Assembly (NCBI GenBank): GCA_902490355.1
Contig: CABUDN010000086.1
Span: 1-10,929 of the forward strand
Length of the DNA stretch: 10,929 nucleotides
Reading direction: 5' to 3'
Origin: an uncultured Oscillibacter sp.
Lineage (GTDB): Bacteria; Bacillota; Clostridia; Oscillospirales; Oscillospiraceae
The translations under genes and the position numbers were made by a program. The notes under the pieces were generated by a model. That model had not been told where the DNA came from. It did not search any database and worked only from the letters and a program-made list of their open reading frames with translations. Shown piece by piece: positions 1 to 7,357 of this stretch; the stretch's first letter is position 1, and every line of letters starts with the position of its first letter.

Positions 1-112
1 TCCCGTTCGAGTAAGAGTCAGCTTTAGAGTCAGGGTGCGCTCCGCTGCCGGGGCGCACATGCCGCCGGAGGCGGCGGAGAGAACGGTTTTCTCTTTGTCT
101 TTTTCAGCGCGG
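1..112. other. argD 3' flank with two hairpins, no clear terminator
   Basis: This is non-coding sequence after the argD stop codon. I see two inverted repeats. One has 9-bp arms (35-43 and 50-58, one G-U pair, 6-nt loop). The other is a GC-rich 6-bp hairpin (61-66 and 70-75, 3-nt loop). Neither is followed by a T-run in the direction of argD transcription, so they are not convincing intrinsic terminators. The operon transcript may continue past the window edge; argF is a plausible next gene but is not seen. Confidence 0.4.
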
Positions 113-1294
113 TTACGCGCCCAGAGTCTTCTTCATGATCGCCACGCCCTGGTCCATCTCCTCTTTCGTGATGGCCAGTGGCGGCAGCAGCCGCATGCCG
201 GGACCGGCGGTGAGGATCAAAAGGCCGTTTTCAATGAGCCGGGCGGCGATCTCCTTGTTGGTCCAGCCCTCCCGGACGGTAATGCCGATCATGAGGCCCA
301 GGCCCCGGGTCTGGCCGAAGCAGGGCAGATGCAGCGCCTCGATCTGCTCCCGGAGGTAGGCGCCCTTCTCCTGCACCTGCTGCAAAAACGCGTCGCTGAG
401 AGCCTCCTGGACCGCCAGGCCCGCCGCGGCGCAAACAGGATTGGCGCCGAAGGTGGTGGCGTGGGTGCCGGGAGTGAACACCCCGCGGCACTTCTCGTTG
501 GTCATGATGCCGCTCATGGGCAGGCCGCCGGCAATGCCCTTGGCAAAGGAGCATACGTCGGGCAAAATGCCGTAGTGCTGGAAAGCAAAGAGGCTGCCGG
601 TCCGGCCCACGCCGGTCTGGACCTCATCCACCAGCACCAGCCAGTCCCGCTCGCGGCACAGCTTCACCACAGCCTGGACATAGTCGGGATCCAGGGGCAG
701 CACGCCGCCCTCGCCCTGCACCAGCTCCACCATGACGGCGCACACATCGTCGCCGCTCTGGGCCTCCAGGGAGGCCAGGTCATTGGCCTTGGCGTAGCGG
801 AAGCCCTCGGTGAAGGGGAAGAAGTAGTTGTGGAACACCTCCTGGCCCGTAGCCTTGAGCGTGGTAATGGTGCGGCCGTGGAAGGAGTTTTCCAGGGTGA
901 TGATGGTGGCACGGCCATTGCCGTACTTGTCGAAGCTGTACTTTCTTGCCAGCTTGATCATGCCCTCGTTGGCCTCGCCGCCGCCATTGGCAAAGAACAC
1001 GCCGCTCATGCCGGTGCGCTCACAGAGGATCTGGGCCAGCCGGGCGGCAGGCTCGGTGTAGAAGAGGTTGGAGGCATGGCCCAGCTTGGCACTCTGGGCG
1101 GAGATAGCCTGAATCCAGTCCGCGTTGCCGTAGCCCAGACAGGAGACGCCGATGCCGCTGGTAAAGTCGATGTACTCCCGGCCCTCCGGAGAGTACAGCC
1201 GGGCGCCCTGACCGTGGTCGATGGCCACGGGGAAGCGGCCGTAGGTATTGAGAATATATTGACCCGTCAGGTCCATGATGGTCTTGGAATCCAT
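113..1294 (-). CDS. argD: Acetylornithine aminotransferase (ArgD)
   Basis: This is a PLP-dependent class III aminotransferase of 393 residues, the usual ArgD length. It interconverts N-acetylglutamate semialdehyde plus glutamate with N-acetylornithine plus 2-oxoglutarate, the fourth step of cytoplasmic ornithine synthesis. Visible signatures are FHG (138-140), the ELVQGEGGV stretch (190-198), the cofactor-contacting Asp223 in LVDEVQTG, the Schiff-base Lys252 in FAKGIAGG, and the THATTFGANP segment (277-286). The phosphate-binding loop reads NGGGEAN (103-109), where the family normally has NSG(A/T)EAN. I chose the ATG at 1294 because AGGAGG lies a few bases upstream, inside the end of argB, and the family N-terminus begins here; an in-frame ATG at 1426 would add 44 unrelated residues. 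The gene begins 2 bp after the argB stop, so the two are probably translationally coupled. A related aminotransferase such as ornithine or succinylornithine transaminase is possible by sequence, but the operon supports ArgD. Confidence 0.95.
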   Translation of the reverse strand: MDSKTIMDLTGQYILNTYGRFPVAIDHGQGARLYSPEGREYIDFTSGIGVSCLGYGNADWIQAISAQSAKLGHASNLFYTEPAARLAQILCERTGMSGVFFANGGGEANEGMIKLARKYSFDKYGNGRATIITLENSFHGRTITTLKATGQEVFHNYFFPFTEGFRYAKANDLASLEAQSGDDVCAVMVELVQGEGGVLPLDPDYVQAVVKLCRERDWLVLVDEVQTGVGRTGSLFAFQHYGILPDVCSFAKGIAGGLPMSGIMTNEKCRGVFTPGTHATTFGANPVCAAAGLAVQEALSDAFLQQVQEKGAYLREQIEALHLPCFGQTRGLGLMIGITVREGWTNKEIAARLIENGLLILTAGPGMRLLPPLAITKEEMDQGVAIMKKTLGA

Positions 1295-1296
1295 GG

Positions 1297-2157
1297 TCAG
1301 TCCTCCTTTTTCAGCATGGTGCCGATGCCCTGGTCGGACAGCAGCTCGATGAGAATGGAATGGGGGATGCGGCCGTCCAGAATGTGGACTCGCTCCACGC
1401 CGCCGGCGATGGCGTCCACGCAGCACTCCATCTTGGGGATCATGCCCCCGGAGATGGTACCGTCAGCCACCAGGCCCGGCACCTCGTAGGTATGGACCAC
1501 ATGGATCAGCGTCTCCTCATCCTTGGGGTCCCGCAAAAGGCCCCGGACGTCGGTGAGCAGGATCAGCTTTTCCGCGTGGAGCGCCTCAGCCAGCTTGGCC
1601 GCGGCGGTGTCGGCATTGATGTTGTAGGCGGTGTCGGCGTCCACGCCCTGGGCCACCGTGGACACCACGGGGATATAGCCCGTCAGCAGGGCATTTTCCA
1701 CCGGCTCGGGATTGACCCCGGTGATGGAGCCCACCAAGCCGTACTTTTCGTCCAGAGCCACAGCCTGGAAGAGCTGGCCGTCCATGCCGCAAAGGCCGAT
1801 GGCCTGCCCGCCCAGCCGGTTGAGCTGGGCCACCAGGTTCTTGTTCACCTTGCCGCACAGCACCGCCTGGACCACATCCATGGTCTCGGCGTCGGTATAG
1901 CGCAGGCCGTCCACAAAGCGGGACTCGTGGCCGATCTTCTTGAGCATCTCGCTGATCTCCGGTCCGCCGCCGTGGACTACCACCACCCGGATGCCCACCA
2001 GGCTCAGCAGAATGATGTCGCTCATCACCGCCCGGCGCAGATCCTCCGAGATCATGGCGTTGCCGCCGTACTTGACCACAATGGTCTTGCCGGTGAATTT
2101 TTGAATATAGGGCAGAGCCTCCACCAGAGTCTTGGCCTGCTGTGCATGAGATGTCAT
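1297..2157 (-). CDS. argB: Acetylglutamate kinase (ArgB), arginine-sensitive type
   Basis: This amino-acid kinase family enzyme of 286 residues phosphorylates N-acetylglutamate with ATP, the second step of the acetylated ornithine pathway. Motifs seen are KYGGNAM with Lys29, HGGGPEI (62-68), YNINADTAAAK (178-188), LTDVRGL (201-207) and GGMIPK with Lys242. The N-terminus carries the extra helix ending in ALPYIQKF (14-21), and the C-terminus has HSILIELLSDQGIGTM (266-281). Together these match the known signature of hexameric kinases that arginine inhibits by feedback, so this is probably the allosteric control point of the pathway. The ATG at 2157 is preceded by a GAAGGAAG ribosome site and matches the family start. 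It follows argJ after 47 bp containing a GC-rich hairpin and ends 2 bp before argD. Confidence 0.96.
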   Translation of the reverse strand: MTSHAQQAKTLVEALPYIQKFTGKTIVVKYGGNAMISEDLRRAVMSDIILLSLVGIRVVVVHGGGPEISEMLKKIGHESRFVDGLRYTDAETMDVVQAVLCGKVNKNLVAQLNRLGGQAIGLCGMDGQLFQAVALDEKYGLVGSITGVNPEPVENALLTGYIPVVSTVAQGVDADTAYNINADTAAAKLAEALHAEKLILLTDVRGLLRDPKDEETLIHVVHTYEVPGLVADGTISGGMIPKMECCVDAIAGGVERVHILDGRIPHSILIELLSDQGIGTMLKKED

Positions 2158-2175
2158 GGTTGCTTCCTTCTTCCC

Positions 2176-2190
2176 GCGGGCCGCGCCCGC
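2176..2190 (-). other. GC-rich hairpin in the argJ-argB spacer
   Basis: A perfect 6-bp GC-only stem (2176-2181 and 2185-2190) with a 3-nt loop lies between the argJ stop and the argB ribosome site. It has no T-run after it. It might affect mRNA stability or argB translation; that role is inference. Confidence 0.3.
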
Positions 2191-2204
2191 CGTGTTTTCC
2201 GCCC

Positions 2205-3428
2205 TTAGGTGCGGTAGTCGCCGTTGATCTTGATATAGTCGTAGGTAATGTCGCAGCCCCAGCAGGTGCAGCTGCCGCTGCCCTCGCCCATGGCTACGTG
2301 GATTTCCACATCGTGCTCGGTGAGGATGGCCTTGGCCTTGTCCTCGTCAAAGTCCAGTCCCCGGCCCTGGGCGCACACGGCGATCTCCCCGGCCGCGCTG
2401 GCAAAGGACACATCCACCTTGTCGGGGTCAAACGCCTCGCCGGAGTAGCCCATGGCGCACAGCACCCGGCCCCAGTTGGCGTCGGCGCCGAAAATAGCCG
2501 CCTTGGTCAGGGTGGAGGAGATGACGGACTTGGCGATGGTCTCGGCGCTCGCCTCACTCTTGGCACCAGTGACGGTGCAGGTGATGAGGTGCTTGGCGCC
2601 CTCGCCGTCGGAGGCCATCTTCTTGGCCAGCAGGGTGCAAAGCGTCGTGAGGGCCTCCACAAAGGCCTGATAGTCCGCGCCCTTGTCCGTAATGGGCTCG
2701 TTGCCCGCCAGGCCGTTGGCCAGCACGATGCACGAGTCGTTGGTGGAGGTGTCTCCGTCCACGCTGATGCGGTTGAAGCTCACCTGCACGGTTTCCAGCA
2801 GAGCCGCCCGGATCATCTCCGGAGAGATGGCGCAGTCCGTGGTCAGGAAGCAGAGCATGGTGCCCATGTTGGGATGGATCATGCCGCTGCCCTTGGCGAT
2901 GCCGCCCAAGCGGACGGTCTTGCCGCCGATGACGGTCTCCACCGCCGCCTCCTTCTTGACCGTATCCGTGGTCATGATGGCGTGGGCGGCGGCGTCGCTG
3001 GCCGCCTCGGAGTGCTCCAGCGCCGCATGCAGCGCGGGCATGCCCTCTTCAATGACGCTGATGCGCAGCGTCTGGCCGATGACGCCGGTGGAGGAAACCA
3101 GCACATCCTCCGGCTTGCAGCCGATGGCCGCGGCTGCCGCCGCGCACATCTTCTCGGCGTTCTCCTCCCCCTGGGGGGCGCAGGCGTTGGCGTTGCCGCT
3201 GTTGGCCACGATGGCCCGGGCCTTGCCGTCGATCAGGTGCGCCTTGTCCACCAGAATGGGGGCAGCTTTCACCACGTTTTTCGTAAACACCGCTGCCGCG
3301 GCGCAGTCCACATCGGAGACAATGAGCGCCAGGTCCTTTTTCCACGTGGCGTGGGTCTTCACGCCCACATGGATGCCCGCGGCCCGGAAGCCCTGGGCGG
3401 CGCATACGCCGCCTTCCACGAAGTTCAT
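2205..3428 (-). CDS. argJ: Glutamate N-acetyltransferase / amino-acid acetyltransferase (ArgJ)
   Basis: ArgJ (407 residues, full length) moves the acetyl group from N-acetylornithine to glutamate, releasing ornithine and regenerating N-acetylglutamate. Some members also use acetyl-CoA. It is made as one chain that cuts itself into alpha and beta subunits, and the new N-terminal threonine is the nucleophile. Seen here are ANSGNANA (75-82), SSTGVIGQ (112-119), the cleavage region KGSGMIHPNMGTML with Thr190 as the expected nucleophile, and GADANWGRVL near the C-terminus. The family-typical final residues KINGDYRT are present. The residue before the cut is Gly189, where most family members have alanine. 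The ATG at 3428 has GGAGGAAC just upstream. It starts 12 bp after argC. Whether it is mono- or bifunctional cannot be read from the sequence; no argA or argE is present in this window. Confidence 0.96.
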   Translation of the reverse strand: MNFVEGGVCAAQGFRAAGIHVGVKTHATWKKDLALIVSDVDCAAAAVFTKNVVKAAPILVDKAHLIDGKARAIVANSGNANACAPQGEENAEKMCAAAAAAIGCKPEDVLVSSTGVIGQTLRISVIEEGMPALHAALEHSEAASDAAAHAIMTTDTVKKEAAVETVIGGKTVRLGGIAKGSGMIHPNMGTMLCFLTTDCAISPEMIRAALLETVQVSFNRISVDGDTSTNDSCIVLANGLAGNEPITDKGADYQAFVEALTTLCTLLAKKMASDGEGAKHLITCTVTGAKSEASAETIAKSVISSTLTKAAIFGADANWGRVLCAMGYSGEAFDPDKVDVSFASAAGEIAVCAQGRGLDFDEDKAKAILTEHDVEIHVAMGEGSGSCTCWGCDITYDYIKINGDYRT

Positions 3429-3440
3429 ATCCGTTCCTCC

Positions 3441-4373
3441 TTACAGCTTCAGGCCCGCGGTCTCCGCCAGCCCCAGCATGAGATTCATATTCTGTACCGC
3501 CGCGCCGCTGGCCCCTTTGCCCAGATTGTCAAAGAGGGCCGTCAGCGTCACGGCCTCATCGGTGCCGTCCACCAGCACGGTCAGGGCGTCCCGTCCCGCC
3601 ATGGCGTTGGCATACACCTTGCCCGGCGCCTCCGGTGCCACCGTCACCAGGGCCTGCCCGGCATAATAATCCGCATACGCCTGACGCAGCGCCTCCACGC
3701 TGCCCACGCCCCGGAGCTGGGACATGTGCAGGGGGATGGTGGTGGACATGCCCTTGTAGTAATCATCCACAATGGGGATGAACACCGGCGCCGTGTCCAG
3801 TCCCGCCACCGCCTTCATCTCCGGCAGGTGCTTATGGGTCTGACCCAGGGCATAGGGCGCGGGACTGGAAAGGGCCGGGTCCCGGTCCGCCGCCTCGTAC
3901 TGGGCGATCATCTTCTTGCCGCCGCCGGAGTAGCCGGTGAGGGAAAAGCAGGTCAGGGCCGCGTCCCGGGGCAGCAGTCCCAGGGCCACCAGAGGCGCTG
4001 CCAGGGAGAGAAAGCCCGTGGCGTGGCATCCGGGATTGGCCACCCGCTTGGCGCCCGCGATGGCCTCCCGCTGTCCGGCCTTGAGCTCGGCAAAGCCGTA
4101 CACCCAGCCGGGGGCGGTGCGGTGGGCCGTGGAGGCGTCGATGACCCGGGTAGCGGGATTGGAGAGGAGGGTCACGGCCTCCCGGGCGGCGGCGTCCGGC
4201 AGGCACAAGAACACCAGTTCCGCCTGGTTCATGAGCTTTGCCCGCTCCGCGGGGTCCTTGCGCTTGGCCTCGTCGATGAGCAGCAGGGTGATGTCCTCCC
4301 GGGCGGAGAGACGCTCATAGATCTGCAGGCCGGTGGTGCCGTCCTTGCCGTCAATGTAAACCTTGGGTTTCAA
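3441..4373 (-). CDS. argC: N-acetyl-gamma-glutamyl-phosphate reductase, short type (ArgC)
   Basis: This enzyme reduces N-acetylglutamyl-phosphate to the semialdehyde with NADPH, the third ornithine step. At 310 residues, with PKVYIDGKDGTTGLQI at the N-terminus, it belongs to the shorter second ArgC family rather than the longer E. coli/Bacillus type. Seen are a GTTGLQI nucleotide-binding turn (12-18), DASTAHR (79-85), the catalytic Cys116 in NPGCHATG, the histidine-containing QTHKHLPEM stretch, and GASGAAVQNMN near the C-terminus. The best start is a TTG at 4373: it lies 10 nt after AAAGGAA, and the family N-terminus begins at exactly this point. The nearest in-frame ATG (4421) would overlap argH by 32 bp and add 16 unrelated residues. 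The gene follows argH by 16 bp, and its ribosome site overlaps the argH stop codon, suggesting coupling. Confidence 0.92.
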   Translation of the reverse strand: MKPKVYIDGKDGTTGLQIYERLSAREDITLLLIDEAKRKDPAERAKLMNQAELVFLCLPDAAAREAVTLLSNPATRVIDASTAHRTAPGWVYGFAELKAGQREAIAGAKRVANPGCHATGFLSLAAPLVALGLLPRDAALTCFSLTGYSGGGKKMIAQYEAADRDPALSSPAPYALGQTHKHLPEMKAVAGLDTAPVFIPIVDDYYKGMSTTIPLHMSQLRGVGSVEALRQAYADYYAGQALVTVAPEAPGKVYANAMAGRDALTVLVDGTDEAVTLTALFDNLGKGASGAAVQNMNLMLGLAETAGLKL

Positions 4374-4383
4374 TGGAATCACG

Positions 4384-4390
4384 TTCCTTT
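4384..4390 (-). promoter_or_regulatory. Ribosome binding site supporting the argC TTG start
   Basis: AAAGGAA on the minus strand lies 10 nt before a TTG codon and touches the last base of the argH stop codon. It decides the start: a GTG 12 bases before the TTG is too close to this site, and no ATG is suitably placed. Confidence 0.7.
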
Positions 4391-5772
4391 TATTTGGTAT
4401 GGGCCTTAACAAAGTCCTCAATCACCGCGATCTGCCGGGTGGTCTCCGCCACGGCGGGGCCGCCGAAGCTTGCCCGCAGGGCCATGCAGTTTTCCAGCCG
4501 GATGGCCTCGTAGACGTCCTCGTCAAAGAGGTCGGACGCCGCCTGCAGCTCTTCCAGGGTCAGCTCCTCCAGGGTCTTGCCCTGGGCGGTGCACTGGGCC
4601 ACCAGATGGCCGGTGACGGTGTAGGCATCCCGGAAGGGCATGCCCTTTTTGGTCAGGTAGTCGGCGCAGTCCGTGGCGTTGATGAAGCCCTTGCCCGCCG
4701 CGGCGCGCATATTGTCCGTCCGGACGGTCATGGTGTCCAGCATGGCGGCAAACACCGGCAGGCACATCTCCACGGTGTCGATGGCGTCGAACACCGGCTC
4801 CTTGTCCTCCTGCATATCCTTGTTGTAGGCCAGGGGCAATCCCTTCATGGCCGTCAGCAGGCTCATGAGATCGCCGTACACCCGGCCGGTCTTGCCCCGG
4901 ACCAGCTCCGCAACATCAGGGTTCTTCTTCTGGGGCATGATGGACGAGCCGGTGGCGTAGGCGTCGTCCAGCTCGATGAACTTGAACTCCCAGCTGCACC
5001 AGAGGATCACTTCCTCGGAAAAGCGGCTAAGGTGCATCATCAAGATCGACAGGGCGCTCATGAGCTCCAGGGCGTAGTCCCGGTCGGACACGCCGTCCAG
5101 GGAGTTGTCCATGGGCTTGTCGAAGCCCAGCGCCTGGGCGGTCATGAAGCGGTCAATGGGGTACGTGGTTCCGGCCAGGGCGCCGGAGCCCAAGGGGCAC
5201 TCATTGAGCCGGGCCGCGCAGTCGGTTAGCCGGGTGACGTCCCGGCGGAACTGGAAGGCGTAGGCCATGAGATGCTGGGCAAAGGAGATGGGCTGCGCCC
5301 GCTGGAGGTGAGTATAGCCGGGCATGACGGCGGTCTGATACTGCCGGGCCTGGCGGCAAAGCACCGTCTCCAGCTCCAGGAGCTGCCCCACGATGACGGG
5401 GATCTGCTCCCGGACGTACATGCGGAAGTCCAGGGCCACCTGGTCGTTGCGGGACCGGGCGGTGTGCAGCCGCTTGCCCGCCTGGCCGATCCGGGCGGTG
5501 AGCAGGGCCTCCACGTTCATATGGATATCTTCGTTATCGGCGGTAAATTCCACCTTGCCGTCCTCGATATCCTGCAAAATGCCGGTGAGGCCCTCCACGA
5601 TGGCCGCGCCGTCCTCGGCGGAGAGAATGCCCGTGGCCGCCAGCATCTTGGCGTGGGCGATGGAGCCGGTGATATCCTCCCGGTAGAGCCTCTGGTCAAA
5701 CTGAATGGAGGCATTGAAGTCGTTGACAAGGGCGTCGGTCTCCTTGCCGAAGCGCCCGGACCATAATTTCAT
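4390..5772 (-). CDS. argH: Argininosuccinate lyase (ArgH)
   Basis: ArgH splits argininosuccinate into arginine and fumarate, the last step of arginine synthesis. It is a 460-residue member of the fumarase/aspartase superfamily, in which active sites form between subunits of a homotetramer. The three conserved regions are visible: TARSRNDQV (104-112), YTHLQRAQP (153-161) with His155, and the mobile catalytic loop GSSIMPQKKNPD (275-286) with its serine pair. The N-terminus KLWSGRF is typical. I chose the ATG at 5772 because GAAAGGAA sits 5-6 nt upstream; an in-frame ATG at 5883 would add 37 residues unlike the family. It is separated from argG by an unusually long 156-bp spacer, whereas downstream genes follow closely. 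The fumarate it releases could feed the nearby FumC. Confidence 0.97.
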   Translation of the reverse strand: MKLWSGRFGKETDALVNDFNASIQFDQRLYREDITGSIAHAKMLAATGILSAEDGAAIVEGLTGILQDIEDGKVEFTADNEDIHMNVEALLTARIGQAGKRLHTARSRNDQVALDFRMYVREQIPVIVGQLLELETVLCRQARQYQTAVMPGYTHLQRAQPISFAQHLMAYAFQFRRDVTRLTDCAARLNECPLGSGALAGTTYPIDRFMTAQALGFDKPMDNSLDGVSDRDYALELMSALSILMMHLSRFSEEVILWCSWEFKFIELDDAYATGSSIMPQKKNPDVAELVRGKTGRVYGDLMSLLTAMKGLPLAYNKDMQEDKEPVFDAIDTVEMCLPVFAAMLDTMTVRTDNMRAAAGKGFINATDCADYLTKKGMPFRDAYTVTGHLVAQCTAQGKTLEELTLEELQAASDLFDEDVYEAIRLENCMALRASFGGPAVAETTRQIAVIEDFVKAHTK

Positions 5773-5861
5773 AGCAGTTCCTTTCACCCAAGACGCGGGG
5801 CGAAGAAAACTCTCCGTCCCGCAAGTCTGTGGTTTGATGGTGGTGTATGGGGCCTCCCCCG

Positions 5862-5919
5862 CCGGACAAAAGCCTTTGTACACCGGCTGGGGACCGGCAA
5901 GGGGGAGTGCGCTCCCCCT
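5862..5919 (-). other. Hairpins in the argG-argH spacer
   Basis: The 156-bp gap between argG and argH holds two stem-loops. One, 10 nt after the argG stop, is a perfect 8-bp stem (5900-5907 and 5912-5919) with a 4-nt loop. The second pairs 5866-5870 with 5875-5879 and, across a 3-nt bulge, 5862-5865 with 5883-5886. Neither is followed by a T-tract on the minus strand, so full termination is unlikely. RNA processing, mRNA protection or partial attenuation are possible. I found no good internal promoter for argH here. Confidence 0.45.
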
Positions 5920-5928
5920 GCAGATTTC

Positions 5929-7155
5929 TTACAGCTTGCCCTGCTCCCGCAGTGCCAGCACGGTGTCGGGCAGACCCCAGAGGTTGATGAAGCCCGTGGC
6001 GTTGGTCTGGTCGTAGCTGCTCTCGTTGAAGGTCACCAACTCCTCGGAGTACAGGCTGCACGGAGAGGTGATGGAGGCAGTGATCATGTTGCCCTTGTAG
6101 AGCTTGAGCTTGACGGAGCCGGTCACATGCTCCTGGGTCTTGTCGGCAAAGGCGCTCAGGGCCTCCCGCAGGGGGGTGAACCACTTGCCGTTGTACACCA
6201 GATCAGCAAAGTCCACAGCCAGCTTGCTCTTCATGTGGGCGGTATCCTTGTCGATGGTGATCATCTCCAGGCACTCATGGGCCTTGTAGAGGATGGTGCC
6301 GCCGGGGGTCTCATACACGCCGCGGTCCTTCATGCCCACCAGCCGGTTTTCCACAATGTCCAGCAGGCCGATGCCGTTCTCACCGCCCAGCTTGTTGAGC
6401 TTGCGGATGATGTCGCTGGCCTTCATCTTCTCGCCGTCCACGGCCACGGGCACGCCCTTTTCAAAGTCGATGGTCACATAGGTGGGGGCGTCGGGTGCGG
6501 TGATGGGAGAGACGCCCATCTCCAAAAAGCCGGGCTTTTCGTACTGGGGCTCGTTGGCGGGGTCCTCCAGGTCCAGGCCCTCGTGGCTCAGGTGCCAGAG
6601 GTTCTTATCCTTGGAGTAGTTGGTCTCCCGGGAGATCTTCAGGGGCACGTTGTGAGCCTCGGCGTAGTCGATCTCCTCGTCCCGGCCCTTGATGTCCCAC
6701 TCTCTCCAGGGGGCAATGATGGTCATCTCGGGAGCAAAGCGCTTGATGGTCAGCTCGAACCGGACCTGGTCGTTGCCCTTGCCGGTGCAGCCGTGGGCGA
6801 TGGCGTCGGCGCCCTCAGCCTTGGCGATCTCCACCAGCTTCTTGGCGATGATGGGCCGGGCGAAGGCGGTGCCCAGCAGGTACTGCTCGTAGCTGGCGCC
6901 CATCTTCATGGAGGGGATGATGACCTCATCGACCATCTCGTCGGTCAGATCCGCGATGTACAGCTTGGAGGCGCCGGTCTTGATGGCCTTCTCCTCCAGG
7001 CCCTCCAGCTCGTCGTTCTGGCCCACATCACCGGCCACGGCGATGATCTCGGGGTTGTTGTAGTTTTCCTTGAGCCAGGGAATGATGATGGACGTGTCCA
7101 GGCCGCCGGAGTAGGCCAGCACGATCTTCTTGATGTCCTTTTTATCCTTTTTCAT
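5929..7155 (-). CDS. argG: Argininosuccinate synthase (ArgG)
   Basis: ArgG joins citrulline and aspartate with ATP to form argininosuccinate, releasing AMP and pyrophosphate. The 408-residue product is a normal length. The N-type ATP pyrophosphatase P-loop AYSGGLDTS (14-22) and the HGCTGKGNDQVRFE motif (121-134), which contacts ATP and substrates, are intact, as is YSKDKNLWHLSHEG further on. I start it at the ATG at 7155 because GGAGGA lies 8 nt upstream; ATGs at 7170 and 7221 are in frame but lack such a site, and the second would fall upstream of the predicted transcription start. It is the first gene of the operon, with a leader of about 30 nt. Promoter and ARG box upstream imply repression by an ArgR/AhrC-type regulator when arginine is plentiful; the regulator gene is not in the window. 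Confidence 0.97.
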   Translation of the reverse strand: MKKDKKDIKKIVLAYSGGLDTSIIIPWLKENYNNPEIIAVAGDVGQNDELEGLEEKAIKTGASKLYIADLTDEMVDEVIIPSMKMGASYEQYLLGTAFARPIIAKKLVEIAKAEGADAIAHGCTGKGNDQVRFELTIKRFAPEMTIIAPWREWDIKGRDEEIDYAEAHNVPLKISRETNYSKDKNLWHLSHEGLDLEDPANEPQYEKPGFLEMGVSPITAPDAPTYVTIDFEKGVPVAVDGEKMKASDIIRKLNKLGGENGIGLLDIVENRLVGMKDRGVYETPGGTILYKAHECLEMITIDKDTAHMKSKLAVDFADLVYNGKWFTPLREALSAFADKTQEHVTGSVKLKLYKGNMITASITSPCSLYSEELVTFNESSYDQTNATGFINLWGLPDTVLALREQGKL

Positions 7156-7191
7156 GACGGGTTCCTCCATCCGTTGTTTGTCGATGGTTGA

Positions 7192-7221
7192 ATTATACGC
7201 CTGTGCTGTATAAATATGCAA
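7192..7221 (-). promoter_or_regulatory. Promoter of the argGHCJBD operon
   Basis: On the minus strand there is a perfect -10 TATAAT (7192-7197), an 18-bp spacer and a weak -35 TTGCAT (7216-7221). Transcription would begin near 7185, about 30 nt before the argG start codon. The weak -35 is overlapped by the ARG box, a layout expected for a repressor-controlled promoter. Confidence 0.8.
7207..7220. promoter_or_regulatory. ARG box (ArgR/AhrC operator) over the arg promoter
   Basis: TGTATAAATATGCA matches the known ARG-box core TGAATWWWWATTCA at 12 of 14 positions. It covers the last bases of the -35 and part of the spacer of the argG promoter. Binding of an arginine-loaded ArgR/AhrC protein here would block RNA polymerase. 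The match is seen in the sequence; the regulation is inferred from the family. Confidence 0.75.
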
Positions 7222-7226
7222 GTGTC

Positions 7227-7240
7227 ATGTTGCACAACAT
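7227..7240. repeat. Short palindrome upstream of the arg promoter
   Basis: ATGTTG-CA-CAACAT is a perfect inverted repeat with 6-bp arms just upstream of the -35 element. It does not resemble an ARG box. It could be a site for another regulator or chance. Confidence 0.3.
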
Positions 7241-7263
7241 TTCCGGCCGCCTCTGCATGCTTT

Positions 7264-7277
7264 TGCATATTTTGCCA
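7264..7277. promoter_or_regulatory. Weak ARG-like site
   Basis: Read on the minus strand, TGGCAAAATATGCA matches the ARG-box core at 10 of 14 positions and the main box at 11 of 14. Its centre is 57 bp from the main box. It may be an auxiliary site for cooperative binding; the region is AT-rich, so chance is possible. Confidence 0.35.
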
Positions 7278-7357
7278 ACATTTTCCCATTGACCCTGGAA
7301 AGGAGGCATCCAACCGGGTGCTTTCCGCACAAAGCCATACACTCTATGCGCTCCATA

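Noticed and set aside
1295..1426. Longer N-terminus for argD starting at 1426
   Set aside because: The extra 44 residues are Arg/His-rich out-of-frame argB sequence, and a strong ribosome site precedes the ATG at 1294.
35..1489. 484-codon plus-strand frame opposite argD and the end of argB
   Set aside because: Antisense shadow with biased composition and no ribosome site; argD on the other strand has all expected motifs.
2142..4409. Very long plus-strand open frame (755 codons) opposite argJ and argC
   Set aside because: It is antisense to two clear enzymes, has no ribosome site at its start, and its His/Gly/Val/Ala-rich composition is what GC-rich codon bias produces on the opposite strand.
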